Of a stretch of DNA of 64,000 nt, positions 47,002 to 57,117 are shown one piece after another (within the stretch, counting starts at the first letter, position 1; every line of letters begins with the position of its first letter). Made by a program: the position numbers and the translations under genes. The notes beneath the pieces are model-generated. The model did no database searches, was not told the origin of the DNA, and was given only the letters and a program-made list of their open reading frames with translations. The stretch spans positions 62,001-126,000 of the forward strand of contig NZ_QDFZ01000010.1 in NCBI RefSeq assembly GCF_003347605.1, written 5' to 3'. This DNA is from Chryseobacterium sp. KLBC 52 (GTDB taxonomy: Bacteria > Bacteroidota > Bacteroidia > Flavobacteriales > Weeksellaceae).

Positions 47002-47061
47002 AAAGGCAGAATAGCCCATCAGTCTCTCCATAGGGATTAACCTCTTTGCTATTCTGCCTTT
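47002..47061 (-). terminator. Long-looped hairpin after the APC permease
   Basis: Perfect 14-bp arms AAAGGCAGAATAGC (47002-47015) and GCTATTCTGCCTTT (47048-47061) with a 32-base loop. On the minus strand the stem is followed by a T-rich stretch (TTTTGCTTTTTT), as expected for a terminator of the leftward permease gene. Confidence 0.7.
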
Positions 47062-47084
47062 CCGCAATTTTATTAAGTGCTTAT

Positions 47085-48767
47085 TTAGCTGTCTTTCAAT
47101 TCTTTTCCAAGCTTACTGTTTTTGTATCCATAGCAGAAATAAATGACCATACCGATCAGAAACCACATTCCGAACCAGAACCAGTTTTCATGGCTCATTC
47201 CTGTAAGAAGATAAAGACATGAGCTTAATCCGATCAATGGAATTAATGATAAATTCTTAATAAAAGCTACGACACATAGAATCAGATTGATGATAATAAA
47301 GAAGAAAATAGATGCTCTGAATTCTCCTTCATTAGGATCTGACCAGTTCATCAGGTTATCAAAAAACTCCGGCTGCCATTTGTAGAAAGCCAGCAAACCA
47401 CCAATGAAAATAACAGGGAAAATGATTTTACCATTCACATAAGGAAGGTGGAATCTGCCTTTAATTTTCTCTTTGGCAGGAAGAAGAAGAACTCCCGCAC
47501 ACACCAATACAAATGCGAAAATAGTCCCGATACTTGTAAAATCAAGGATGAAAGTTTTATCTGTAAACAAGATAGGAATACCTACCACAATTCCCGTAAC
47601 AATAGTTGCGTATGAAGGTGTTTTATACTTTGGATGTATTTTTTGAAATCTTGCAGGCATTAGTCCGTCACGGCTCATGGCATACCAGATTCTCGGCTGT
47701 CCCATCTGGAAAACCAATAATACGGTAGTAATAGCAACAATCGCAACGAAAGAAACTACAAGTTCCATCCAGGCTACATTAGCATTGGTTTTTTCAAATA
47801 TAAAGGAAAGCGGATCTCCCACGCCGTCAAATTTCTTGTAATCCACCATTCCGGTCAATACAAGCGTTAATGCGATATAGATCACTGTACATAATACAAG
47901 AGATATAATCATTCCTTTTGGTAAGGTCTTCTGCGGATCTTTAGTTTCTTCAGAAAGTACACTTAAAGCATCAAACCCGATATAGGCGAAGAATACTCCT
48001 GATACCGCACTCATTACTCCTGCAAACCCATTTGGCATGAAGGATGGAGTTCCCGTTGCAGGACTTACCGGAGCCCAGTTTTCAGTATTGATATAGGAGA
48101 AACCAACCAGGATAACCAGTAAAATAACTCCAAGCTTTAGGATAACCAAAGAGTTGTTGAAGTTTTTACTTTCTTTTACTCCTACATAGCAAAGCCATGT
48201 AATTAAGCCATTGATCACCAATGCCGGAATATCTACAATAAATTTCAAACTTCCAATCAATGGAGCGGTTTTCCACGCATTTAAAAGTTCTTTGTTTTCT
48301 GAACCATATTGAACGGCTTTTCTCGCTTCTGTATAGCTGCAGGTCAGATAATCAGGAATATGCATTCCCAGACGTCCCAGGAAACTGGTGAAATAATCCG
48401 ACCAGGAAAAGGCAACGTAAATATTCCCAAAAGAATATTCCATGATCAGAGCCCATCCGATTACCCAGGCAATAAGCTCACCGAAACTGGCATAGGCATA
48501 GGTGTAAGCAGAACCTGCAGTAGGAATTCTGCTGGCAAATTCAGCGTAGCATAAAGCGGTAAACCCACAGGCAAAACCGCAGATCAAATATAGTAGAATA
48601 ACGCCGGGGCCCCCTCTGAAAACGGCTTCTCCCAAACTACTGAAACTCCCTGCTCCTATAATAGCCGCAATACCAAAAAATACAATGTCCCATACACCTA
48701 GGACTCTTAAAAGTCCCGTTGAAGTATCTGTATCTGAATAGATTTTTCTTCTAAAAAGTTGACTCAT
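47085..48767 (-). CDS. APC-superfamily amino-acid permease
   Basis: 560 residues with about 12-14 hydrophobic helices. The substrate-binding helix 1 motif is FGIAAIIGAGSFSSLG, and GFACGFTALCYAEFASRIPTAGSAYTYAYASFGE plus FFAYIGFDALSVLSEETKDPQKTLPKG place it in the cationic amino-acid transporter-like group. It imports amino acids or related amines by proton coupling; exact substrate not predictable. Single-gene unit. Confidence 0.93.
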   Translation of the reverse strand: MSQLFRRKIYSDTDTSTGLLRVLGVWDIVFFGIAAIIGAGSFSSLGEAVFRGGPGVILLYLICGFACGFTALCYAEFASRIPTAGSAYTYAYASFGELIAWVIGWALIMEYSFGNIYVAFSWSDYFTSFLGRLGMHIPDYLTCSYTEARKAVQYGSENKELLNAWKTAPLIGSLKFIVDIPALVINGLITWLCYVGVKESKNFNNSLVILKLGVILLVILVGFSYINTENWAPVSPATGTPSFMPNGFAGVMSAVSGVFFAYIGFDALSVLSEETKDPQKTLPKGMIISLVLCTVIYIALTLVLTGMVDYKKFDGVGDPLSFIFEKTNANVAWMELVVSFVAIVAITTVLLVFQMGQPRIWYAMSRDGLMPARFQKIHPKYKTPSYATIVTGIVVGIPILFTDKTFILDFTSIGTIFAFVLVCAGVLLLPAKEKIKGRFHLPYVNGKIIFPVIFIGGLLAFYKWQPEFFDNLMNWSDPNEGEFRASIFFFIIINLILCVVAFIKNLSLIPLIGLSSCLYLLTGMSHENWFWFGMWFLIGMVIYFCYGYKNSKLGKELKDS

Positions 48768-48871
48768 TCAATAACTATATTTGATTTGAAAAAAAGCAAA
48801 TGTAATGATTTTTTATTTTGATGTTAACAGTTGTTAAAAACATTTGGGTAAAAATGCTCAAACAAAAATCT

Positions 48872-51109
48872 TTAGTCTTTATAAACAGGAATTTCCACAT
48901 AGCTGTCATTGTACCATTTTATCTCCATGGGCTCACCGGAATCCTTTACTGTTTCATCACTTACATCTTTACCGGAACCATAATTGATCTGCCAGTTAGG
49001 ATTTTTATTCACTCCAACCAATAACAGGAGTTTGCTTCCTTTTTCAATCTTTTTACTCATAAAATAAGAATTGTTAATCGGAATCTGTTCCATTGTATTG
49101 GGTTCAAGAAGCTGTCGTTTTTCATTGTTCTTCGCATAGCTGGCTCTCACAATGTGAGTTGATAGTAAATAGGATTTTCCATCCGGAGAAATCTGGTACA
49201 GATAAGTATCCGTATCAAAATCTCTTTTATTGATGGAAACATTGAAGACTCCGGAAAGGTTTCCGCTCATGATGATATACTTGTCAAGAACTTCACTTTC
49301 AAAAGCGACAGAATTTGTCATTTTTATGCTGTCTTTTTTACTGACTTTGTAATAAGTGTCTTTCTGGTCTCTGTTTTTAAGATCAACAATTTGTGTTGTG
49401 AAATTTTTGGTTTCAGGCTTATTAAATACGGAAGATGTATTTTTTTTGTCCTGAAGGTAGAATTTCAAAGAAGAATTATGCATTTTATCAAGATCGGCTA
49501 CATGCTTCCATGTATTGGTGTTCATCACCTGAAAATTGATTCTGTCTTTTAAAATTTCTGGTTTTTTACCGCCTTTAAGAATATAGTCAAACCATGAGAA
49601 AGCAAGATCATCAATACTTATTCTCGCCAAAGGATCAATAGGGTTTCCATTCACGTAAGTAAATCCGAAACTTTGTGCTCCTCCATGATTATAAGGGCCT
49701 ATGACCAGATAATGATCTGCATTTTTATTGTACAGATGATGCTGTTTAAAATAATACAGCGCACCAATCTGATCATCGTCATAATATCCGGTTGTTGTCA
49801 GAACAGGAATATTGATTTTAGAAAAATCCTTTTTGTAAGGAACCATTTTCTGCCAGTATTCATCATATCCCGGGTGATCCAGCCATCGTTGAAATATTTT
49901 ACTTGGCTTTCCGCTTATTTTATCTAACGACCTGAATGATTCCCCGCTTTTATACCATTTTGTAAAAATAGAATCCCATTTTACAGCATTGGTAAAATCT
50001 GCTTCATCGGTAAACTTATTATTGGTAACATACTGGATCCACTGCAGCATATAGCTCATAAAGATATTGTTCTGTGCCGGATAATCAATCCCGATGCCTA
50101 CTGCAACCTGAGGAACAATCGTCTTCAATGCCGGATGCAATTTTTTTACGGCTGCCCACTGGCTGAAACCTAAATAACTTCCTCCGATCATTCCTACTTT
50201 CCCATTGCACCAGGGCTGTTTGCTGACCCAGTCTATCACTTCATAAATATCTTGCGATTCATGCTCAAAAGGATTGTTCACATCATTGCTGTTTCTCTTG
50301 CCTCTGGTATTCACAACAACCCCTACGTAATTGTATGTAGCGGCTCTCTTTCCAAAGAAACCATCAATGGGACCTGCATAGATATTATTGGTTAAAATAA
50401 CAGGAAGTGGGGATGTGTTTTCCTTTCTGCGAACAATTGTGATTGATAAGGTATTTCCATTGATCTTAAGATCTTTCGTTTCAATAATGAATCTTTCCTT
50501 GTCTTTCGAAGCAAGCTGCTGCATGACCTGAGGTTTGATGCTGGAGTAGGTTTTATAGTTCAGATAACTTTTACATAAAGCCAGCGCTGTTTTGTAATCG
50601 ATGCTGTCCTTATTTTTTTGTTTATCAAGCAGGTTCTTCAATAGTTTTCTGGATGCGTCCACATCTCCATTAAGAGCGAGTTCCAGTCTTGGAATCAGTT
50701 TTTCCGGAAGGCTTTCGTATTTTTGATTAAATACTTTCTGAAGAGAGGCTGAAAAAGAGGTATTAGTTTCTTTTTGTGCCAGTTTAGCCAGACTGTACAG
50801 TTCAAATCCTATATTTCTGTACCCTCCCATATTATGGTCTGCAAAGAGATTACGGTTTTCGAAAAGGGAGGCCAATGAATTTTTATAATCCTGAGCCACC
50901 AGCTGCACGCGGAAAAGATTATCCATAAGATCAACCGTATTTTCAGGTTTATACTTTGCAGACTCAAGGAGAGGAATCACTTGCTGTGCAAGTCCCGGCA
51001 TCTGCTTTTCCAGTATAACGGAGTCATTTACAGCTGTCTTTGGAAAATAAAATTTTTGTGCCTGCAGGAGGTTTACAAAAATTAATGCTAAAAGTATCTT
51101 AAATTTCAT
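48872..51109 (-). CDS. Secreted CocE/NonD-family (S15-like) hydrolase
   Basis: 745 residues with signal peptide MKFKILLALIFVNLLQAQ. A helical region of about 200 residues precedes the X-Pro dipeptidyl-peptidase-like fold: LTNNIYAGPIDGFFGKRA, then the nucleophile Ser311 in GGSYLGFSQW, Asp in YYDDDQIGAL and His in GPYNHGGAQSFG. The C-terminal beta-sandwich has FMSKKIEKGSKLLLLVGVNKNP and NYGSGKDV. Family members are acylases, esterases or peptidases; substrate unknown. Located in the periplasm or outside. Confidence 0.92.
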   Translation of the reverse strand: MKFKILLALIFVNLLQAQKFYFPKTAVNDSVILEKQMPGLAQQVIPLLESAKYKPENTVDLMDNLFRVQLVAQDYKNSLASLFENRNLFADHNMGGYRNIGFELYSLAKLAQKETNTSFSASLQKVFNQKYESLPEKLIPRLELALNGDVDASRKLLKNLLDKQKNKDSIDYKTALALCKSYLNYKTYSSIKPQVMQQLASKDKERFIIETKDLKINGNTLSITIVRRKENTSPLPVILTNNIYAGPIDGFFGKRAATYNYVGVVVNTRGKRNSNDVNNPFEHESQDIYEVIDWVSKQPWCNGKVGMIGGSYLGFSQWAAVKKLHPALKTIVPQVAVGIGIDYPAQNNIFMSYMLQWIQYVTNNKFTDEADFTNAVKWDSIFTKWYKSGESFRSLDKISGKPSKIFQRWLDHPGYDEYWQKMVPYKKDFSKINIPVLTTTGYYDDDQIGALYYFKQHHLYNKNADHYLVIGPYNHGGAQSFGFTYVNGNPIDPLARISIDDLAFSWFDYILKGGKKPEILKDRINFQVMNTNTWKHVADLDKMHNSSLKFYLQDKKNTSSVFNKPETKNFTTQIVDLKNRDQKDTYYKVSKKDSIKMTNSVAFESEVLDKYIIMSGNLSGVFNVSINKRDFDTDTYLYQISPDGKSYLLSTHIVRASYAKNNEKRQLLEPNTMEQIPINNSYFMSKKIEKGSKLLLLVGVNKNPNWQINYGSGKDVSDETVKDSGEPMEIKWYNDSYVEIPVYKD

Positions 51110-51366
51110 GGATTGGTGTGTTTATGGTATGTTTTTAGCTGCTGTTGAAAAAGTATCAAATTAAAATGTGTTTTTGATAACTGTTTATTAAAACTGTTTA
51201 CATTTTATCAGACGAAAGTAGTAAATTTTATCATTGTACAGTGAGAAAATTTTCATTGTTATTAAATTGTTATTTTCGACCATTAAATCTGTTAAAACTT
51301 GCTTAAACAATAAGTTTTTAATATTTTCGTTAACTTATTTAGACTAATTTTCTTATATCAAGAAGA
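51110..51366. other. Divergent promoter region
   Basis: AT-rich region between the leftward CocE gene and the rightward TPR gene. A TAATTTTC box lies about 25 bases before the ATG at 51367; no operator-like palindrome stands out. Confidence 0.4.
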
Positions 51367-54330
51367 ATGAAATCAAAAAAAATACTTTTAGCGGCTGCTG
51401 TAATTTATTTCGGAATCACCGATGCTCAACAGTCTCAATATTTTACCCAGAAAGAAAATTACAGGTTCAATCTAGCCGAAAATCTTTATCAGACCAAAAT
51501 ATACAACGCTTCCCAATACGAATATGCAAGACAATACTTCTATAATCAGAATTTGTCGCGTTCGAAAAAAGAAGCTGCGCAGTTTTTTGATAATGTAATC
51601 GGTGTGATTCTTCAGAAAAATCATGCTGAAGAAGGGTTAACGGCTTTCATCAAAGAATATCCTAATTCTGCTTATTTTGCGCAGGCTAATCTTCCGCTGG
51701 CAGATTACTATTTGGCAAAAAAGGATTTCGACAAAGCGCTGGAGACTTTGAAAAAAGTAAACCAGTATCAGCTTTCGAAAGAGGAAAATACCCAGTATAT
51801 TCTGAAACTGGGGTACGCAAAGTTTATGACGGGTGATTCCAAAGGAGCTACTGATGCCCTGGAAGAAGCTTATAAAACTGCAGATCAGTCTCAAAAAGGA
51901 GATATCGCGTATATGCTGGGGCATTTATATTACAGCAACAGACAGAATGATAAAGCTTTCCAGTATTTTGATTCGATAAAAGATCAGGATAAATTCTCCA
52001 AACTGGTACGTCCTTATTATGTACAGATGTATTACAACGATAAGAACTATGATCAGGCTATTACCGAAGGAAATGCTTTGCTAAATGAAAATATTTCAGA
52101 TTCTTATAAAGCAGAAGTTCATAAGATCATCGGGGAGAGTTATTTCATGAAGAATGATTATACTTCTGCCTACCCGCATTTAAAAGATTATCTGAGTGTA
52201 CAGCAGAATCCATCTGAAAACGATTTGTATGAGATGGGATTTGTAGCCGCACAGCTTAAAAAATATGATGAAGCGGTTTCTTATTACAACCAGCTTCTGA
52301 ACAGCAATTCTGCTTTGGCACAAAATGCTTACTACCAGTTAGGAAATGCTTATCTGGCTGTAGATAAAAAACAGGAGGCTCTTTCTGCATTCCGTTCTTC
52401 TTATCAGATGGATTATGATGCAAAAGTGAAAAAGCTGGCTCATGAGCAGTACGCTAAATTAAGTTACGATATCGGTAACCCGTTTGAAAGTCCTTCGGCG
52501 GTCATCCAAAGTTATATCAACGAAAATCAGAACGGAGCCAATGCCACAGAAATGAGGTCATTATTGGTGAAATCTTATCTGTATTCCGGAAACTATAAAG
52601 AAACGCTGAATGCGATTGACAGATTGCAGAGTTCAACCCCTGAGATCAACAAAGTAGATCAGGAAGTTTCTTATTTACTAGGGACTGAAGAATTCAACAA
52701 AGGAAATTATGATGAAGCGGAGAAATATTTCTTAAGAAGTCTTGGTTTTAATATCAATAAAGAATTCAACAGCAGAGCTTTGTACTGGCTGGCACAGGTA
52801 TATTACCAGAAAGGAAATTATCCTTCTGCCATTGTACGTTACGAAAAGCTTCTTACTGAAAACTTCCCTGAAAAACAGCAGTTGCCTTATGATTTAGGAT
52901 ATGCTTATTTTAAATCCAAGAAATTTGATCAGGCAGCAACGTACTTCAAACAATATCTTATCAATCCGAAACCGGAGTTTAAAAATGATGCAGAACTTCG
53001 TCTTGCAGATATCCATTATGCCAACAATGATCTGAACGAAGCGATTGCCATCTATGATAAAAACGAAGATGCTACGGATTATACTTTGTACCAAAAAGCG
53101 ATGGCTTTAGGATTCAAGGGAGATACACAGGCGAAGATTAACAACCTTAAAAACCTTTTATCAAAATATCCGGATTCCGAATATTATGATGATGCTCAAT
53201 ACGAAATTGGAACGGCTTACGCAGCTCAGGATGATTTTGCGAACTCCAACGATTATTTCGGAAAAGTAATTAAAGGATCTTCTGATAAGGATTTAATTGC
53301 GAATGCTTCTATCTACAGGGCGCAGAATTATATCGACCAGAATCAGAATGATAAAGCACTTTCTGAATTGAAATATCTCGGTGAGCAGTATAAAAATACG
53401 GCTTATGCTCAGAAAGTAGTTCAGGCTGCAAAACCAATCTTTACGAAAAACGGAGACGTTTCAGGTTATGAAACTTTCGCTAGAAATATTGGGGTAAATG
53501 TAGATGCTGCTGAAATTGATGAGATCAACTTATCTACAGGGAAGCAGTTATTCGCGAAGAAAGATTATAAGAACGCCATTTCTTACTACGAAAAGTATCT
53601 GACACAGAATCCGACAGGGGAAGGATTGTACCAGGCTAAGTACGAATTAGGAGAAAGTTATTACCAGACTAATAATTCAACCAAAGCTTTACTTGTACTT
53701 CAGGAAGTGGCTGGAATTCAGAATGATTACCAGGATGATGCACAAACTCGTTTAGCTCAGATCTTCCTTGCACAGGGGAATACTGCGGAAGCTAAAAAGT
53801 ACCTTGAGGGCATTAAAAACTCTTCCAACATCAGCATTAAAAACTATGCAAATGTGGAGCTGATGAAACTGTATGCAGAAGAAAACAATTTCTCTGAAGC
53901 GGAAAAATTAGCCAATGCAGTCATTGCCAATTCTAAAAACTCAGCAGCGGTTATTGAAACGGCGAAAGTGATTAAAGCAAGAAGTCTGATGAACTCAGGA
54001 AAAGATAAAGAGGCACAGGCGGCTTATGTTTCTCTTGAAAAATCATCCAATACTTCGGTTGCTGCAGAGGCTTTATATGCTAAAGCGTATTATCAGAACA
54101 AAGGAAAAGCTTTCAAGTCTTCCAATGAAACGATCTTTAAACTTGCCAACAACTATGCTTCGGAAGAATTCTGGGGTGCAAAAGCCCTGGTATTGATGGC
54201 GAAAAACTATATCGGTCTGAAAGACAACTATCAGGCAAGTTATACCTGTGATCAGATCATTGCGAACTACAAAGATTTCCCTGAGATCGTAGCGGAAGCC
54301 AAAGAAGTTAAAAAGCAGATTAAGAAGTAG
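51367..54330 (+). CDS. Large exported TPR-repeat protein
   Basis: 987 residues with signal peptide MKSKKILLAAAVIYFGITDA and then many TPR-like helix pairs throughout (for example ADYYLAKKDFDKALETLKKV, AIYDKNEDATDYTLYQKAMA, QTNNSTKALLVLQEV). Such proteins scaffold complexes in the periplasm. It starts the triad with a lipoprotein (3 bases after its stop) and an outer-membrane beta-barrel, so it may assist an outer-membrane machine. No enzymatic domain. Confidence 0.92.
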   Translation: MKSKKILLAAAVIYFGITDAQQSQYFTQKENYRFNLAENLYQTKIYNASQYEYARQYFYNQNLSRSKKEAAQFFDNVIGVILQKNHAEEGLTAFIKEYPNSAYFAQANLPLADYYLAKKDFDKALETLKKVNQYQLSKEENTQYILKLGYAKFMTGDSKGATDALEEAYKTADQSQKGDIAYMLGHLYYSNRQNDKAFQYFDSIKDQDKFSKLVRPYYVQMYYNDKNYDQAITEGNALLNENISDSYKAEVHKIIGESYFMKNDYTSAYPHLKDYLSVQQNPSENDLYEMGFVAAQLKKYDEAVSYYNQLLNSNSALAQNAYYQLGNAYLAVDKKQEALSAFRSSYQMDYDAKVKKLAHEQYAKLSYDIGNPFESPSAVIQSYINENQNGANATEMRSLLVKSYLYSGNYKETLNAIDRLQSSTPEINKVDQEVSYLLGTEEFNKGNYDEAEKYFLRSLGFNINKEFNSRALYWLAQVYYQKGNYPSAIVRYEKLLTENFPEKQQLPYDLGYAYFKSKKFDQAATYFKQYLINPKPEFKNDAELRLADIHYANNDLNEAIAIYDKNEDATDYTLYQKAMALGFKGDTQAKINNLKNLLSKYPDSEYYDDAQYEIGTAYAAQDDFANSNDYFGKVIKGSSDKDLIANASIYRAQNYIDQNQNDKALSELKYLGEQYKNTAYAQKVVQAAKPIFTKNGDVSGYETFARNIGVNVDAAEIDEINLSTGKQLFAKKDYKNAISYYEKYLTQNPTGEGLYQAKYELGESYYQTNNSTKALLVLQEVAGIQNDYQDDAQTRLAQIFLAQGNTAEAKKYLEGIKNSSNISIKNYANVELMKLYAEENNFSEAEKLANAVIANSKNSAAVIETAKVIKARSLMNSGKDKEAQAAYVSLEKSSNTSVAAEALYAKAYYQNKGKAFKSSNETIFKLANNYASEEFWGAKALVLMAKNYIGLKDNYQASYTCDQIIANYKDFPEIVAEAKEVKKQIKK

Positions 54331-54333
54331 GAA

Positions 54334-54825
54334 ATGAAGGTGTTTAAGATGGCCATATATTCTTTTTTAATTTCTGCTTCTCTCTGGAGCTGCATTCCTT
54401 CGTACAGTGCATATCCAAAGGAATATAACCATGCAAAAGCAGATTTCAAAAAGCAAAAAGTTTTTGTGGTGAATAAGGATCTTGAGAAAGAATTTAAAAT
54501 TTTAAAACACTCCAATATTTATGAAATTGTAGAAGACAGTACCGATGCAGCAAAGATAATACTGCATCCGATGACGACCCGTACTCCTCCCTGCGGAAAC
54601 CCAATGATTGGAAGTATGCTTACCGTGGGATTATTGCCTTCAGGATTTCCGTATGATATTTCTTACAGCTATGATGTAGCAGAGAACAGTGAAACAAAAA
54701 ATTATCAATACAAATTACAAGTTTATCAAAGCCTTTGGCTGTTTAATATATTCAGACTGGGAAGAACTTTTTCAAAACAGTCGGGGAAAGCTTTATTAGG
54801 CAGTTATATGGCTTCCAATAAATAA
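54334..54825 (+). CDS. Hypothetical lipoprotein
   Basis: 163 residues starting 3 bases after the TPR gene. Lipid cysteine in YSFLISASLWSC (about residue 20). The rest has KQKVFVVNKDLEKEFKILKHSNIYEIVED, TRTPPCGNPMIGSMLTVGLLPSGFPYDISYSYDV and a short end, no family recognised. Operon position suggests it works with the TPR protein and the barrel. Confidence 0.8.
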   Translation: MKVFKMAIYSFLISASLWSCIPSYSAYPKEYNHAKADFKKQKVFVVNKDLEKEFKILKHSNIYEIVEDSTDAAKIILHPMTTRTPPCGNPMIGSMLTVGLLPSGFPYDISYSYDVAENSETKNYQYKLQVYQSLWLFNIFRLGRTFSKQSGKALLGSYMASNK

Positions 54826-54860
54826 AAGCCCGTTATATATTTTTTTCAAATAAAGAAAAT

Positions 54861-56624
54861 ATGAACAAGAAAATTCAATTATTATCCATATTATTTTTAG
54901 GGTTCTCGTCGGTGGCGTTTTCCCAGATCAAGGAGGAAAAACTGGTTCTTAATAAAAAGAGAGAGCCGGAAGTGAAGAAGATCGAGAAGAAGAAAACTTC
55001 TGTGGAAACCATCAAAAACTATCCGCCGGAGGAGAAATCGCAGACTCCTGTGAAGTATACCATCACGGATGTTCCGGCTGTTTCTGACTTCAAAACGTCA
55101 ACCATTCAGGGAGAAGATGTGGCCCCGAAATTTGATGGAACGGCACAGAATAACTATTTCCAGTTCGGAATGGGTAATTACGGGAAAGTTCTGGTAGACG
55201 GAAACATTTCAAAAACCCTTCAAAACAAGCTTGAAGTAGGAGCAGATGTTCATGTTTTGTCTACGAATGGTCTTAAAAAAGATTACGACTGGAAATCCGG
55301 GCAGACTTCAGCTAATATCGGAGCTTTCTTAAATTCTTACGGAGAAAAAGGGAAGTTCAACCTTAATGCTGAGTATGGTTTAGACAGCTATAATTATTAT
55401 GGAATCTATGCCATGCAGCCTACGGGAGAGCTTGATCTGAAACAAAAAGTAAATCAGTTTAAGGTAAACGGTTACTATGATTTTTATTCCAATGAAATCT
55501 TAAATGATGTAAGGGTAAAATCATCATTCCTGAAAGATCATTTTGATGCTTCGGAAAACCAGGTTTCCATCCTTGCCAATTTCTCCAAACATGCTGTTGA
55601 ATTAGGAAAATCAGGAATCAACCTGAACGCTGATCTGGGAGTAGGTATTGATGCGGTGAAGACCGATTTTGCCATCAGAGATAAAAACTCTTCCAATTTC
55701 TTCAATACCAGTCTGTCTCCGAAAGTTACATTCAGAAAAGGAGATTCTTATTTGATGTTAGGATCTTCATTCTCTTTCCTGAATGCTAAAAATTCCAATG
55801 ACCAGCTGGAGCAGCAAAAAAATAATAAAACTTACTGGTTCCCGCAGGCAGAGTTTCAGTTTGCAGCAGCCAATGAATTTAAATTCTACGGAGGGGTAGA
55901 CGGAGGTTTGAAACTGAACACTTATGGTGATATGTTACAGACCAATCCATTCATCCTTTCTGACCAGTTTTTAAAGCCAACAGAGACGAAATATCATTTT
56001 TATGTAGGATTGAGAGGAGATATTGATGAAACGCTGAAATACGACTTCTCTGCAGGTTATGGAAAGATGAGAGACATTATGTTCTTTAAGGCGAATGGTC
56101 TTTTCGATAACACGTCTGTAAACCGTTCTGCCTATAATTTTGCCAATACATTCTCTGCCGTTTATGATGATGGAAATGTAAGCGACATTAAAGGGAGTAT
56201 ACAGTATTTCCCATTGGCCAATCTTATTATAGATGGAGAATTAAGGTTTACCAAGTATGATCTTAAGAACTACGATAATATTTATAACGTTCCTTTATTC
56301 AATGCGAGCATCGGAGCAAAATATACGATGCTTGACAAGAAGTTATTGTTAGGATTCAAAGGGATCTTTGCAAGTGACAGAACAACAAACTCTTACGCTA
56401 TTGAAGGTGTAGGGGCTCCGAATGTAATCTTCCAGTCTACGGAGAATACGAATGATAAAGTTGGCGGTTATGCTGATTTAAATCTTTCCGCAGAGTATAA
56501 AATTCACAAAAATTTCAGTATTTTCGCACTCGGAAATAATCTTCTGAGCTCAAAGTACCAGACATACAAAGGATATAAAGTCCTGGGTGCACAGATTCTG
56601 GGAGGTGTGAAGATTACTTTCTAA
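54861..56624 (+). CDS. Outer-membrane beta-barrel protein, TonB-receptor-like barrel
   Basis: 587 residues with signal peptide MNKKIQLLSILFLGFSSVAF, a Lys/Glu-rich periplasmic linker (about 25-65; KKREPEVKKIEKKKTSVETI), then amphipathic strands to the end (YFQFGMGNYGKVLVDGNISK, DLNLSAEYKIHKNFSIFALG, NNLLSSKYQTYKGYKVLGAQ, LGGVKITF). No plug domain, so it is a barrel-only relative of TonB receptors. The linker could contact the TPR partner. Function unknown. Confidence 0.88.
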   Translation: MNKKIQLLSILFLGFSSVAFSQIKEEKLVLNKKREPEVKKIEKKKTSVETIKNYPPEEKSQTPVKYTITDVPAVSDFKTSTIQGEDVAPKFDGTAQNNYFQFGMGNYGKVLVDGNISKTLQNKLEVGADVHVLSTNGLKKDYDWKSGQTSANIGAFLNSYGEKGKFNLNAEYGLDSYNYYGIYAMQPTGELDLKQKVNQFKVNGYYDFYSNEILNDVRVKSSFLKDHFDASENQVSILANFSKHAVELGKSGINLNADLGVGIDAVKTDFAIRDKNSSNFFNTSLSPKVTFRKGDSYLMLGSSFSFLNAKNSNDQLEQQKNNKTYWFPQAEFQFAAANEFKFYGGVDGGLKLNTYGDMLQTNPFILSDQFLKPTETKYHFYVGLRGDIDETLKYDFSAGYGKMRDIMFFKANGLFDNTSVNRSAYNFANTFSAVYDDGNVSDIKGSIQYFPLANLIIDGELRFTKYDLKNYDNIYNVPLFNASIGAKYTMLDKKLLLGFKGIFASDRTTNSYAIEGVGAPNVIFQSTENTNDKVGGYADLNLSAEYKIHKNFSIFALGNNLLSSKYQTYKGYKVLGAQILGGVKITF

Positions 56625-56693
56625 AACCTAAAAGGCAATGATGATAAGTAATCAGGTATTACTCATTACTTATCATTCATTACTTATGAATAC

Positions 56694-56765
56694 GGCTGCA
56701 TAGTTTAATGGATAGAACTTCGGATTTCGGCTCCGACAGTGAGGGTTCGAATCCTTCTGCGGTCA
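56694..56765 (+). tRNA. tRNA-Arg, anticodon TCG
   Basis: 72-base cloverleaf: acceptor GGCTGCA pairs with TGCGGTC, D stem GTTT/GAAC, anticodon stem TCGGA/TCCGA with loop TTTCGGC (anticodon TCG, reads CGA and related Arg codons), T stem GAGGG/CCTTC with loop TTCGAAT. Discriminator A; CCA is not encoded. Confidence 0.95.
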
Positions 56766-56771
56766 CTTAAG

Positions 56772-56804
56772 GAGACAACTATTTATTAGTTGTCTCTTTT
56801 TTTT
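56772..56804 (+). terminator. Intrinsic terminator of tRNA-Arg
   Basis: Arms GAGACAACTA (56772-56781) and TAGTTGTCTC (56787-56796), five-base loop, then eight T. Confidence 0.93.
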
Positions 56805-56934
56805 ATTCATAAATATCTCTTTATCAGATTTTTAAAATTTGATGTTTTGTGTTCGATATTTTAAACGTAAAAGATTGAGTCTGTTTGAAATAAGCAGGCT
56901 GAAAGTGCCACAATAGGCTTGTAATCTACGATCA

Positions 56935-57117
56935 TTAAGAGTTCGAATTCTCCTTAAGGTTAGAGCTTTTTTTCTCTTTTGACTTATTGTAGGTTTTTGC
57001 TATTAAATATAGTAATTCTAATATAACTTTAGCTTCCTTCTCATTTACCTGAACACCATTCTTTGCTAGAATAATAATCGCTTGTTCAATTGAAACATTT
57101 CTATCAATGAAGTTCAT
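56935..57117 (-). CDS. Small protein coupled to the serine recombinase
   Basis: 60 residues (MNFIDRNVSIEQAIIILAKNGVQVNEKEAKVILELLYLIAKTYNKSKEKK...), helical and amphipathic, with a Lys/Ser-rich tail. Its start overlaps the recombinase end by 14 bases. Similar short proteins sit beside serine recombinases in Bacteroidota in my recollection; it might be a directionality factor or a regulator of the recombinase. No family name can be given. Confidence 0.7.
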   Translation of the reverse strand: MNFIDRNVSIEQAIIILAKNGVQVNEKEAKVILELLYLIAKTYNKSKEKKSSNLKENSNS

